From positions 1-34,150 of the forward strand of contig NZ_JHQS01000034.1 in the NCBI RefSeq assembly GCF_014843845.1: a stretch of DNA of 34,150 nucleotides, read 5' to 3'. This document shows positions 13,978 through 22,714 of this stretch, one piece after another. Source of the stretch: Mesorhizobium amorphae. Its GTDB lineage: Bacteria > Pseudomonadota > Alphaproteobacteria > Rhizobiales > Rhizobiaceae. The first letter of the stretch is position 1. Each line of letters opens with the position of its first letter. The translations under genes and the position numbers were made by a program. The notes below the pieces were generated by a model. It ran no database searches. It worked only from the letters and a program-made list of their open reading frames with translations, and was not told the origin of the DNA.

Positions 13978-16218
13978 TCAGCTCTCCCTCTCTACCGTGC
14001 TGTCCAGATACTGGGTCAGCGCGCAGACCAGATGATAAAAGATGCTGGCCGGCACATCGGTCGCCAGCGAACGGCCGCGTTCGTCGATGCGATCGATCCA
14101 GAGGCCGAGCGGTGCCGGGTCGATGTGCCAGCGGAACAGCCTGCCGACACGTGCCTCGATCTCCGGCTTGAGATCAGGCCCGCCTGAACCGTCGAGCGCA
14201 ATCGCCGCCTTGACCGCTTCGGCCTGCGGCCAGCTGCGTGAGACGAGGTCGAGCGGCAGGCCTTGCCGTGACACGGCGCCATAGGCAAGGCCGGTGGCGC
14301 GGTTGAGGCCGTTGGCGATGGCCGAGGCATAGAGTTTCCGGGCGAAGCCGCTCAGTTCGGCCTGGCCGCTGCGGCCGGCGAAATCGACCAGCAGCGAGGC
14401 CCATTCGAAATGATGGCCGGGCTCGGTCCAGGACCCTTTCTCGCCGGCGGAGGGTTTCCACTCGGCATCGAAATACTCGCCCAGCGTCCAGCTTTCGGCG
14501 TCAAAGAAATGGCTACGGAACAGGTCGATGATGCGCGCCGCGCGGCGCAGATGGGCACGCTCGCCGCTCGCCTGATGCCATGCCATGAAAGCTTCGAGCA
14601 GATGCATATGCGGGTTGGAGCGTCGCTCGCCCTCCCCGTCCGATGTCTCAAGGAAGCCGGTCATGCGGCTGTCCTCGAGATGCGCATCGAGAAAGGCGAA
14701 GGTCTCTTCGCCGAGCCGCAAGGCGTCGGGATTGCCCGACATATGCGCATGCGCCAGTGCCAGCAGCACGCAGGAATGATCGTAGGCATCCTCGGTGGCA
14801 TCTGCGACGCTGCCATCGACATTCAGCGTGCGCACCCAGCCGCCTTTGTCGGTGCGGCCCTTCCCGGCGATGAAGTCGATGCCGTGGCTGATCAGCCGGT
14901 CGGCCGGACCGTCCCAGCCGCGCGCTTTGGCGACGGCGAAGGCATAGACCTGCCTTGCCATGGTGCGCATACGTTTGGGCTTCATCAGCGGCGAAGCATC
15001 AAAGCCGAGCGCTTCGTGAAAACCGCCATGGCGCTCGTCGACGCCGGATGTCGACCACAGCGGCAAGGTCTCCTGAAACAGCCAGTGATGCACGCGCCGC
15101 CGCCAGGCGCCGCTTTCGATGACACGGTCATGCGCCGGCGTGAACCGGGTTTCCAGCCGGCCCGATTTTTCGAGCTGCTCGACGATCTTCTTGACGTGCT
15201 GGCTGTGGCTGACCGGGGCGACGAAGGTGGCGTCTGATGTCGAGACGATGGCGACATCCTTCATGCCGATCGCCGACAGCAGGCGGCCCTCGCCGCGGAT
15301 GTAGGAGTTCTCGCAGTCGATGGCGACGACATCGCCGATGACAACATTGCCCTGGTCGTCGGCAGGGCCGACATCGAGCAGCGACTGCCATGAGCCGAGA
15401 TCGTTCCAGCGGAAGCCGGCCGGCACCATGGCGATGTCGCTCGCCCGTTCCATGACGGCGTAGTCGATCGAAGTCGAGGGGATGGCGGAATAGAGCTCCA
15501 GCGGCATGTAGAGGCCGGAGAGATCGCTGGTCGCCGCGTGGAAGGCCGCCTCGGTGGCCTGCCAGATCTCTGGCGCAAAAGCTGCAAAGGCATCGCGCAT
15601 GGCGCCGGCGCGAAACAGGAAGATGCCGGTGTTCCAATAGAATTTTTCGGCCTGGAGATAGCCCTGCGCAGTCGCAAGGTCCGGCTTTTCGACGAAGCGC
15701 GACACGTTGTAGGTGCCGCCGCTTTCGGCTGCGACTTCGATATAGCCGTAGCCGGTCTCAGGCTGTGTCGGCTTGATGCCGAACACCACCAGCCTGCCCT
15801 CGCGCGCCGCCTCGGTGCCGGCTTCGACACTCTGCCAGAATTGGCGCGGGGTTGATATCTCATGGTCGGACGGCACCACCAGCACCAGGCTGTCGCCGAA
15901 CTCGGACAGCGTGCGCAGCGCCGCCAGCGCGACGGCGGCGGCGGTGTTGCGGCCGGCCGGCTCGAACAGCGGTCCGCCGCCGGCGAGATCGAGGCCGGCA
16001 AGGTCGGCATGAACGCGGTCGGCATGCCGCTCCGAGGCGATCAGGAAGATCGGCGTTTCGCCTTCCGGTCTCGCCGTCAGCCGACGCAACGTCTTGGCCA
16101 ACATCGAGCCGTCGCCGGAAAAATCATGGAACTGCTTGGGATTGTCCTCGCGCGACAGCGGCCAGAGCCGCGAGCCGACGCCGCCGCTCATGACAAAACT
16201 GACAAGCCGCTCGGCCAT
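13978..16218 (-). CDS. noeJ: Bifunctional mannose-1-phosphate guanylyltransferase / AGE-family mannose-6-phosphate isomerase
   Basis: This is a fused enzyme of 746 residues. Residues 1-345 form a ManC-type guanylyltransferase (mannose-1-phosphate plus GTP to GDP-mannose), with the pyrophosphorylase loop SGGVGSRLWPLSRE at 10-23, PAGRNTAAAVA near 89-99, TGYGYIE, FVEKPD and FYWNTGIFLF. The usual C-terminal cupin isomerase is absent. Instead, about 360-740 is an alpha/alpha-barrel domain of the N-acylglucosamine 2-epimerase (AGE) family, with HHWLFQETLPLW, DERHGGFHEAL, RQVYAFAVAK and EPGHHFEWASLL. This type of domain acts as phosphomannose isomerase in rhizobia. The start is the ATG at 16218, where ManC homology begins; the upstream in-frame ATG at 16284 overlaps the end of noeK and adds 22 unrelated residues. 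It lies 13 bases after noeK. NoeJ is the position-based symbol; codon use is more GC-rich than in the nod genes. Confidence 0.85.
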   Translation of the reverse strand: MAERLVSFVMSGGVGSRLWPLSREDNPKQFHDFSGDGSMLAKTLRRLTARPEGETPIFLIASERHADRVHADLAGLDLAGGGPLFEPAGRNTAAAVALAALRTLSEFGDSLVLVVPSDHEISTPRQFWQSVEAGTEAAREGRLVVFGIKPTQPETGYGYIEVAAESGGTYNVSRFVEKPDLATAQGYLQAEKFYWNTGIFLFRAGAMRDAFAAFAPEIWQATEAAFHAATSDLSGLYMPLELYSAIPSTSIDYAVMERASDIAMVPAGFRWNDLGSWQSLLDVGPADDQGNVVIGDVVAIDCENSYIRGEGRLLSAIGMKDVAIVSTSDATFVAPVSHSQHVKKIVEQLEKSGRLETRFTPAHDRVIESGAWRRRVHHWLFQETLPLWSTSGVDERHGGFHEALGFDASPLMKPKRMRTMARQVYAFAVAKARGWDGPADRLISHGIDFIAGKGRTDKGGWVRTLNVDGSVADATEDAYDHSCVLLALAHAHMSGNPDALRLGEETFAFLDAHLEDSRMTGFLETSDGEGERRSNPHMHLLEAFMAWHQASGERAHLRRAARIIDLFRSHFFDAESWTLGEYFDAEWKPSAGEKGSWTEPGHHFEWASLLVDFAGRSGQAELSGFARKLYASAIANGLNRATGLAYGAVSRQGLPLDLVSRSWPQAEAVKAAIALDGSGGPDLKPEIEARVGRLFRWHIDPAPLGLWIDRIDERGRSLATDVPASIFYHLVCALTQYLDSTVERES

Positions 16219-16231
16219 TTCGTTCTCGCGC

Positions 16232-17752
16232 TCAGAAGGTCTGATTGTACGGGCCGACTTCGGGGCTGCGGCGCAGCACGGCATCTACGCCTTCGAACAT
16301 CTGACGGCGCCGCTCGGACGATACTGGGCTCTCGACCACAACGACAAGCTCCGGCTTGTTTGACGACGCCCGCACCAGCCCCCAGGTGCCGTCCTCCGCG
16401 ACGACGCGCACGCCGTTGACGGTGCTCAGTTCGGCGATCCTCTGGCCGGCGAAGACCGTGCCGTCCCGCTTCATCGTCTGAAAATCCGAGACGACACGCT
16501 CGACGACGCCATATTTCAAATCGTCCGCGCAATGCGGCGACATGGTCGGCGTGCCGAAGGTCAGCGGTAGGGCGCGGTAGAGATCGGCGATGGTGCTGTC
16601 CGGGCTGCGATCGAGCATCTGACAAATGGCGATGGCGGTGACCAGCCCGTCGTCATAGCCGCGGCCGATCGGCGGGTTGAAGAAGAAATGGCCGGACTTT
16701 TCGAAGCCGGCGATGGCACCGAGCTCGCCGACGCGCCGCTTGATATAGGAATGGCCGGTCTTCCAGTAGTCGGTGACGGCGCCGTTGGCCTCAAGCACGC
16801 TGTCGGTGGCGAATAGCCCCGTCGACTTGACGTCGACGACGAAGGTCGAGCCGGGATGGAGGCTTGAGATGGCACGCGCAAGCAGGACGCCGACCTTGTC
16901 GGCGAAGATTTCGTTGCCTTCATTGTCGACCACGCCGCAGCGGTCGCCATCGCCGTCGAAACCGAGCCCTACATCGGCCCCCGTCTCCAACACCTTGTCG
17001 CGGATCGCATGCAGCATCTGCATGTCTTCGGGGTTGGGATTGTAGCGCGGGAAGGTGTGATCGAGTTCGACATCGAGCGGGATCACCTCGCAGCCGATCC
17101 GCGCCAGCGCTTCGGGCGCAAAGGCGCCGGCGGTGCCGTTGCCGCAGGCGACTACCACCTTCAGCGGTCTCAAGATGCGCTTTCCCGTGGTCAGGTCGGC
17201 GAGATAGGTTTGGCGGAACCCTGAAACGAAATCATAGGAGCCGCCGCCGGCAAGGTCGAAGTCGCCGGCAAGCACGATTGTCTTCAGCGCGCTCATCTCT
17301 TCGGGGCCGAAGGTCAAAGGACGCGCCGCGCCCATCTTGACGCCGGTCCAGCCATTCTCGTTGTGCGACGCGGTGACCATGGCGACGGAAGGCGTATCCA
17401 GCGCGAACTGGGCGAAATAGGCCATCGGCGACAAAGCCAGCCCGACATCCTTGACCCGTGCGCCGGCGGCCATCAGCCCGGAAACCAGCGCCAGCTTGAT
17501 CGACAGCGAATAGGAGCGGAAATCGTGGCCGGTGACGATATCGGATGCGACGCCGAGACGCCGGATCAGCGTGCCGAGGCCCATGCCGAGCGCCTGGACG
17601 CCGATCAGATTGAGCTCCGGCGGCTCCGCCGAGCCCGGTTGGCCGAACCACCAGCGCGCATCATACTCGCGAAACCCGGACGCCTTGATCAACGCCGAGG
17701 TTTCGAACTCGAAGGTGTTGGGCCGAGCTTCGCCAACGGGTTTGATCATCAC
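16232..17752 (-). CDS. noeK: Phosphomannomutase (noeK)
   Basis: This alpha-D-phosphohexomutase of 506 residues interconverts mannose-6-phosphate and mannose-1-phosphate on the way to GDP-mannose and GDP-fucose. The phosphoserine loop TASHN is at 127-131 (Ser129 is the phosphorylated residue). The metal-binding loop DGDGD is at 266-270. The sugar-binding loop (GFEKSGHFFFN) lies near 352-362, and a phosphate-binding region (RASSNKPELVVVVES) near the C-terminus. All key residues are present. It is immediately upstream of the noeJ-position gene (13 bases) and is transcribed with it. Base composition is markedly GC-rich compared with nodZ and nodJ, suggesting descent from a chromosomal exopolysaccharide-type gene. 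There is no nod box in the 316 bases before it, so it may depend on read-through from nodZ. Confidence 0.9.
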   Translation of the reverse strand: MMIKPVGEARPNTFEFETSALIKASGFREYDARWWFGQPGSAEPPELNLIGVQALGMGLGTLIRRLGVASDIVTGHDFRSYSLSIKLALVSGLMAAGARVKDVGLALSPMAYFAQFALDTPSVAMVTASHNENGWTGVKMGAARPLTFGPEEMSALKTIVLAGDFDLAGGGSYDFVSGFRQTYLADLTTGKRILRPLKVVVACGNGTAGAFAPEALARIGCEVIPLDVELDHTFPRYNPNPEDMQMLHAIRDKVLETGADVGLGFDGDGDRCGVVDNEGNEIFADKVGVLLARAISSLHPGSTFVVDVKSTGLFATDSVLEANGAVTDYWKTGHSYIKRRVGELGAIAGFEKSGHFFFNPPIGRGYDDGLVTAIAICQMLDRSPDSTIADLYRALPLTFGTPTMSPHCADDLKYGVVERVVSDFQTMKRDGTVFAGQRIAELSTVNGVRVVAEDGTWGLVRASSNKPELVVVVESPVSSERRRQMFEGVDAVLRRSPEVGPYNQTF

Positions 17753-18068
17753 GGGTCAGGCTGCTCCAGGCAAACGCGAGCGGAGTTCGACAAAAGGCAC
17801 AATGGCTTACTCTCGCCTTCGGCCTCTCTTGGCGGATCTTGGTGCCGCCGGAAACCAAAAGCGCCGAAGCCGATCGTGGAGAGCTTCATGCTTATGGCTA
17901 CGGGCTTTGTCCTACCGCTAATCATCGCCCGCCAACGTCCAATCGTGCTAACTTCCATTGCGGACGCTCCTTCCTTTCGGTGGCTGTCAAATACCACCAT
18001 TCAGCACACTGATGCCGTCGAGGGGCGTCCGCCCGTCAGAACAAGCTCCACGAGGGTGCCCAAGACTT
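17753..18068. other. Spacer between noeK and nodZ
   Basis: No clear gene is present. On the minus strand an 83-codon frame (18000-17749) starts behind a GGAAGGAG site and contains MEVSTIG and, 35 codons on, MKLSTIG. Similar short strings begin IS110-type transposases, but nothing after them matches, so I do not call a gene. A lost gene such as noeL could have been here, but there is no direct trace. Confidence 0.3.
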
Positions 18069-19085
18069 TCACAAAGTCGGAAGATGTTCGGACGAGTTGT
18101 CAATGAAGATCAAACCACCCGGATCGTTTAAATCGAATTCAATAATACGTGGCACGAAGAGGCGGGCATAGCGCGAGAAGGCGCTACTCGGCGGGAAGCG
18201 AACCACGGTATCGCATCGCCCAAGGAGGTACATCTCGACGAGAGCAGAAAACCCGCCGTCAACGCCCAGTGCTGCGCTGTGTAATGGTCCGGCCCGATCC
18301 GCCTGGAATTGTTTTGGGATAGTGAAAAGATCGGGAAACACGCCCGACAAGTCACGACGCACCTGCGCACTGTCAGTACACAAGAACACCCTCACAGGCC
18401 TTGAATGCGGTAGCTCTTTAGCCGTACGAATGGCTGTGCATACCTGCTGGAAGGCGAATTCCGGATCAGCCCAGAAGGGAGCGTGCTCCATAATGTCTTC
18501 ACCGTTGCCGTGCCGGACATGCACCCCGATTATGCTGTGCCCTTCGAAGTGCTCTTGATAGATGGCGTCAATCCGAGCTTCAATTTCGGGCCTCGGTTTG
18601 ATACTCCGAAAAATCTGTCGTTCGGCATCCATATCGCAACGCCACATCAAGCAAGCATCACACACCACGGTGTTGGCTTCAGTATCATCTTGGGCTTCGA
18701 AAAGTTCTCTCAGCTCGTCACGTTCTCGGAAAATCTGTTCATCTGGACGGCAAACGCAGTCGATCGATGGCTTATTCCACCACGGTGGGAAGAAAGGCCC
18801 AGGGAATGAGAACTGGTTGACCTGGTCATCGCAAATAACCGGTACGCCCGCGATGTCTTGAATTGGCTCGAAGAACACCGGAAACGCATTGGTGAAGGGT
18901 TGATCGAGATAACAGGAGCCACGCCAATCTATGGCCAGCGTCCGCCCCGTCCGCTTGGCGTAGGACCAAGCTGCTGCCAGAGACCACAAGCAATCACCGA
19001 AACCGGTTCGCCGTCTCGAAACAACGAACCGATCCTCGCCCGATCCAATCATCAGCGATCGCGGTCCTAGCATCTCGTTCTCCAT
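18069..19085 (-). CDS. nodZ: Nod-factor alpha-1,6-fucosyltransferase
   Basis: NodZ transfers L-fucose from GDP-fucose to O-6 of the reducing-end GlcNAc of the lipo-chitooligosaccharide. It has 338 residues, a few more than the roughly 320-residue characterised proteins because of a longer N-terminus. The family signature starts SRRRTGFGDCLWSLAAAW at 23-40. The donor-binding motif GVHVRHGNGED at 187-197 includes the Arg residues needed for activity in the Bradyrhizobium enzyme. LWRC-type cysteines (CDACLMWRC) lie at 142-150, and the C-terminal RFPPSSAFSRYA motif is present. It lies 317 bases downstream of nodJ in the same direction and may be the last cluster of the nodABCIJ operon or use a separate promoter; no nod box is visible in the gap. 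The first Met is at 19085; Met12 is an alternative start. Confidence 0.93.
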   Translation of the reverse strand: MENEMLGPRSLMIGSGEDRFVVSRRRTGFGDCLWSLAAAWSYAKRTGRTLAIDWRGSCYLDQPFTNAFPVFFEPIQDIAGVPVICDDQVNQFSFPGPFFPPWWNKPSIDCVCRPDEQIFRERDELRELFEAQDDTEANTVVCDACLMWRCDMDAERQIFRSIKPRPEIEARIDAIYQEHFEGHSIIGVHVRHGNGEDIMEHAPFWADPEFAFQQVCTAIRTAKELPHSRPVRVFLCTDSAQVRRDLSGVFPDLFTIPKQFQADRAGPLHSAALGVDGGFSALVEMYLLGRCDTVVRFPPSSAFSRYARLFVPRIIEFDLNDPGGLIFIDNSSEHLPTL

Positions 19086-19402
19086 TTATCGTGACAAGAA
19101 AGTCAAATTGGCCTGCCTCAAGACCGTTCGACCTGACCGGGCTGCAATGTCGCTCGCCCCTGCGAATGCCAGTCAGATATCACCGCCTCTACCAATTCTC
19201 GTAGGGTTCGTCTGAAGCAGCTAATGAGATCAGCCCATGGTCATTCCGGCGTTCCTGCTGGAAATGTCGTACGTCAGCTGCCACACGGCGCTAACGTCTT
19301 TGAGGTGCTTGCAGCGAATGGCCAACTAAGGCCAGATGATCATGCGCTTCCGCGCGAATGTCGTGGCAATGCATCACGGATCTCCTTCTCTCGGAAGTTG
19401 TC
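19086..19402. other. Spacer between nodJ and nodZ
   Basis: No gene or nod box is recognisable in this stretch of about 317 bases. Both strands give short, non-conserved frames. It could contain a NodD-independent promoter for nodZ, as known in Bradyrhizobium, but no element is clear. Confidence 0.4.
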
Positions 19403-20191
19403 TCAACGCATCAGGCGGCGGCGAAGCAGCACCATCGAGAGGAAGAACGGCAACACCGCGTACAGGCAAAGCGCACCGATATGCAGGGCGATACCGCCAG
19501 CCGGGCGATCAAGCATTTCGGGACGAATAAGGTCGATCGAATGTGCCAGCGGCAAAAAGTGCGCTGCCTGTTGAAAGGGAGCTGACAATTGGGTGACCGG
19601 GAAGACCGCGCCTGACAGGAACAGCATGGGTGTGAGGACGAGCGACTGGTAGAATACAAAATAGTGGTAACTGGGGGCAAGCGCGGTGACGACCATCGCC
19701 AGGCTCGCAAAGGCGAACCCAGTGAGCGCGATGGCTGGTAGCACATAGAGCAGGGACGGCCACGCCGCATAGCCCACCACGACGGCGACGATCGCGATGA
19801 CCGTTCCGGCCAAAAAGGCCTTGGTGGCTGCCCACGCCAATTCACCGAGAACGATATCGCCGAGGGTAAGTTGTGTGTACAGGATTGCTTCCCAGATGCG
19901 CTGATGGTGCATGCGCGGGTAAGCCGCATAAATTGTTTCGAAGGTCGACGCGGTCATCGCGCTCGTCGCGACCATACCGGCTGCCAGAAAAGCAACGTAG
20001 GACGCATCTTCAACGCGACCGACCATCATTCCGAGGCCAGTACCAAGTCCGAAAAGATAAATCATGGGATCGGCGAGGTTACCGAGCATTGACGCAAGTG
20101 CGATCTTCTTCCACGACAGATAGTTGCGGCGCCACACCGCAACCCAGTTCCACGCATTGGCGGGTAGAGCCGCTGCATAACCTTCACTCAT
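19403..20191 (-). CDS. nodJ: Nod-factor export ABC-2 permease
   Basis: This is the inner-membrane component of the NodIJ exporter, which moves lipo-chitooligosaccharides out of the cell. It has 262 residues, a normal length, with six predicted membrane segments (about residues 35-55, 65-88, 115-140, 145-170, 180-200 and 230-250). The conserved ABC-2 motifs include [14 protein letters not shown] near 45-58 and [12 protein letters not shown] near 192-203. It starts 3 bases after the nodI stop, so the two are translated together. It is the last clear gene of the nodABC-IJ unit before nodZ. Confidence 0.93.
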   Translation of the reverse strand: MSEGYAAALPANAWNWVAVWRRNYLSWKKIALASMLGNLADPMIYLFGLGTGLGMMVGRVEDASYVAFLAAGMVATSAMTASTFETIYAAYPRMHHQRIWEAILYTQLTLGDIVLGELAWAATKAFLAGTVIAIVAVVVGYAAWPSLLYVLPAIALTGFAFASLAMVVTALAPSYHYFVFYQSLVLTPMLFLSGAVFPVTQLSAPFQQAAHFLPLAHSIDLIRPEMLDRPAGGIALHIGALCLYAVLPFFLSMVLLRRRLMR

Positions 20192-20194
20192 CGT

Positions 20195-21109
20195 TCACTT
20201 CTCCATCTCGCGTCCGGTCAGCCGCAAGAAAACGTCCTCCAGATTAGGTGGACGCTCTAGAAGCCGTAGCCCCGCACGCCCGCGTAGCTGGGCGCGCACC
20301 TGCTCCGGATCGGGCGTATAGCAAAAGAGCGTCTCGCCGCTCACCTCGATGCGCTGAACATATGGCCTGATCAGCGAACCCAGCTCCTGCGGATTGCCAC
20401 CAAAGATCTCGATGACGTTGCATCCGATATGCTCCTCAATCAGGGCATGAGGGCTGCCCTCGGCGATGTTGCACCCATGCTCGAGAACGCACAGCCGATC
20501 GCACAGCCGCTCAGCCTCTTCCATAAAGTGGGTCGTCAAAATGATCGTCTTGCCGCGCGCCAGCAGGAAACGCAGACGCTCCCAGATCAGGTGGCGCGCG
20601 TGCGGGTCGAGGCCGGTAGTCGGTTCGTCCATTACGAGCAGCTGCGGGTCGTTGATCAACGCGCGTGCCAGAGTCAGGCGCCGCTTCATGCCGCCGGATA
20701 GTTCGCCGACACGTGCATCCGCCTTGCTCTCAAGGCGGGCGAACTCGAGCAGTGATGGGATGACCGCTTTGATCGCGCGTGTGCTCATGCCGAAGTAGCG
20801 CCCGAATACCAACAGGTTCTCGCGTACCGTGAATTCCAGGTCAAGATTGTCGAACTGTGGAACCACGCCGATGCCCCTGCGTGCCAAGCGAGCCTGTGCC
20901 GGCACTGGCACTCCGAGCACCGTGATCTTACCCGCGTCAGGCTGCGTCATGCCGAGGACCATACGTGCAATCGTACTTTTGCCCGCACCGTTCGGCCCCA
21001 GCAGGCCGAAGCACTCTCCCGACGCAACGGTGAGCGACAGCCCGTTCACAATGACCTTATTGCCAAATGACTTCGTCACGCCGTTAAGGTCGATTGCTAC
21101 GTTGGACAT
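20195..21109 (-). CDS. nodI: Nod-factor export ATP-binding protein
   Basis: This ATPase of the NodIJ exporter has 304 residues. Walker [10 protein letters not shown] is at 38-46, the Q-loop (PQFDNLD) is near 84-90, the ABC signature LSGGMKRR is at 137-144, and Walker B LLVMDEP is at 157-163. The switch His is in TTHFMEEAE. The C-terminal domain ending in [15 protein letters not shown] is the drug-exporter-like (DrrA) type usual for NodI. It is separated from nodC by 234 bases that contain a nodS relic, whereas in strains with nodSU those genes occupy this gap. It is followed at 3 bases by nodJ. Confidence 0.95.
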   Translation of the reverse strand: MSNVAIDLNGVTKSFGNKVIVNGLSLTVASGECFGLLGPNGAGKSTIARMVLGMTQPDAGKITVLGVPVPAQARLARRGIGVVPQFDNLDLEFTVRENLLVFGRYFGMSTRAIKAVIPSLLEFARLESKADARVGELSGGMKRRLTLARALINDPQLLVMDEPTTGLDPHARHLIWERLRFLLARGKTIILTTHFMEEAERLCDRLCVLEHGCNIAEGSPHALIEEHIGCNVIEIFGGNPQELGSLIRPYVQRIEVSGETLFCYTPDPEQVRAQLRGRAGLRLLERPPNLEDVFLRLTGREMEK

Positions 21110-21149
21110 GCGATCATCTCTGCTGAAAGGAGCCGTTCAGCCGGCGGGA

Positions 21150-21318
21150 GCTCACTTGCGAGCGTTCTGGAGAGGAGGCCATCGCTGTGGCGGCCCTTGG
21201 GAACGCGACAGCCGGAGCATTTGTGTGAGACGCTTCCGCTCTATGGATTGCCGTAGAGCCGCCACGGATCGTCTGCGGCCACTTCCCGTTCTAACAATTG
21301 AAATATTGTCCAGGTCAC
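21150..21318 (-). pseudogene. nodS: nodS N-terminal remnant
   Basis: Between nodC and nodI the minus strand encodes FQLLEREVAADDPWRLYGNP and then, after a stop and a frame change at 21241, ERKRLTQMLRLSRSQGPP. Together these match the start of NodS (in intact proteins YQLLxRELAADDPWRLxxNP followed by ERERHTQMLRLSLAQGP). NodS N-methylates the terminal glucosamine of Nod factors. The SAM-binding core that should follow is gone. A GTG at 21318 is the likely former start; the remnant begins inside the last codons of the nodC tail. Position matches the nodABCSUIJ order of other rhizobia, so nodSU was deleted here. Confidence 0.8.
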
Positions 21319-21343
21319 GACTTGTGCCCTACGCAGTACACTA

Positions 21344-22699
21344 TCACTCGCCACTGAAAACGCTCTCAGACTCCACCAACGTTGAAGAACCGCGCGAAAG
21401 CTCCGTCCTGCGAATTGAGTGAGCAACTTCCGAGCCTTCTGGAGCGTTTGGTCCGGCAATCGGGTTTTTGATGCGGATCTGCTTTTCCCCTCCATTGGGT
21501 AGGGTAGGCGCCTTGCGCGACAGCCAATCGCTGTTGCTCAATGTGCACAACGCATAGGCTTTCAAGGGGAGTAAGAGAAAGACGTTGATGAATGTGTGTA
21601 GAGAAAACCCGAGAAATCGAAGTTGGCGGGCACGAAACGCTGCCACGCTGCACCGAATGATGGTCATGGATGTAATCATCAGGACTGCCGACCAAGGCAC
21701 TGTGGCTGTCAGTGCGAGCTGCGCGAGTCCAGCCAGTACCGACAGGGCGAGCAAAAGCGGGCCGAGATTCTGTCCGACCACATCCAACGTGAGATAGCGA
21801 TCGAGGCTTGGCAATAGGTGCAGCGCAAGCAACGTGTCCCGAAATGTGCTCCGCGCCCAGCGGAGTTGTTGGCGCAGATACGGCCCTAGCCGATCCGGAA
21901 CGATCGTTGCGGCGATGGCGTCGGGAACGTATTCGGTTCGAAGGCCTGCTTTCAGCATGAGGATCGTAAGATGGCGATCCTCACCGAAGTCGCTTGGCTT
22001 CCCCCGAAACAGTTGCGTCTCGTACTGATCCAGCAGCAAAACGAGTGCGGAGCGACGGTACATCGCACATGGGCCGCAGCAGCACATGACGGCACCAAAG
22101 CGAGCCTGTGCCGCTCGCTCCTCATTGCAAGCCAGCCAGTACTCCATATCGATCAGCCGGGTCAGCCAGGTGTCGCTCCGGTTGCTGGCCGCCAACTGGC
22201 CCATGGCCGCGCCGACGGCTGGATCTCGCATCTTGCGTGCAAGCTTTGCGACGACGTCGGACGCGAGTGTCGTGTCCGAGTCGACGTTGAGCACCAAATC
22301 TCCAGATGAGCGGCGTATCGCGACGATCTGCGCTTTGCGTTTGCCAACATTCTTGTCGAGCAAAATGAAGTTGAATCTCGAGTCGCCCGCAAAGGCACTG
22401 TGTACCGGTACGACAACGTCGCGATTTGCAGAACCGTCATCAACCACATAGACCCGCAGTTTTCCGGCGTATTGTTGGCTTGCAATGGACGCCAGGCACG
22501 CCGAGAGCGCGCTCGGATCCTCGTTGAAGGAGGGAACGATGACATCCACGCTCGGCAGAGGGTCGAAACCGACCAATTCATCCGACACCGGAGAACGGTC
22601 CATCGGCGAAGCATAAGCCATCTGCATGCTTTTATAAGCAGCCGAGAGCAGTGCATAGCACGAGACGGCGACAGTACTGGCTGTGGCAAGCAGGTCCAT
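21344..22699 (-). CDS. nodC: N-acetylglucosaminyltransferase (chitooligosaccharide synthase)
   Basis: This membrane-bound family-2 glycosyltransferase polymerises GlcNAc from UDP-GlcNAc to make the Nod-factor backbone. There is an N-terminal membrane segment (residues 5-25). The catalytic domain shows VVDDGS at 85-90, DSD at 140-142 (UDP/metal site), GEDRH at 239-243 (catalytic acid) and QQLRW at 277-281. Membrane helices follow at about 305-390. The start is the ATG at 22699 (MDLL, the usual NodC start) with GAGA 6 bases upstream; a TTG at 22711 adds four residues. The C-terminal tail after SDWLSRK is about 55 residues and polar, and ends SVFSGE. It starts 15 bases after nodB. Confidence 0.95.
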   Translation of the reverse strand: MDLLATASTVAVSCYALLSAAYKSMQMAYASPMDRSPVSDELVGFDPLPSVDVIVPSFNEDPSALSACLASIASQQYAGKLRVYVVDDGSANRDVVVPVHSAFAGDSRFNFILLDKNVGKRKAQIVAIRRSSGDLVLNVDSDTTLASDVVAKLARKMRDPAVGAAMGQLAASNRSDTWLTRLIDMEYWLACNEERAAQARFGAVMCCCGPCAMYRRSALVLLLDQYETQLFRGKPSDFGEDRHLTILMLKAGLRTEYVPDAIAATIVPDRLGPYLRQQLRWARSTFRDTLLALHLLPSLDRYLTLDVVGQNLGPLLLALSVLAGLAQLALTATVPWSAVLMITSMTIIRCSVAAFRARQLRFLGFSLHTFINVFLLLPLKAYALCTLSNSDWLSRKAPTLPNGGEKQIRIKNPIAGPNAPEGSEVAHSIRRTELSRGSSTLVESESVFSGE

Positions 22700-22714
22700 A
22701 GGATCTCGCAATTT

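Noticed and set aside
14410..15237. Long open frame on the plus strand opposite the ManC/AGE gene
   Set aside because: It is a shadow frame in GC-rich DNA. The minus-strand frame has clear ManC and AGE motifs over the same bases.
17749..18000. 83-codon minus-strand frame before noeK with a good ribosome-binding site
   Set aside because: Only the short strings MEVSTIG and MKLSTIG resemble IS110-type transposase starts. The rest has no match that I can recognise.
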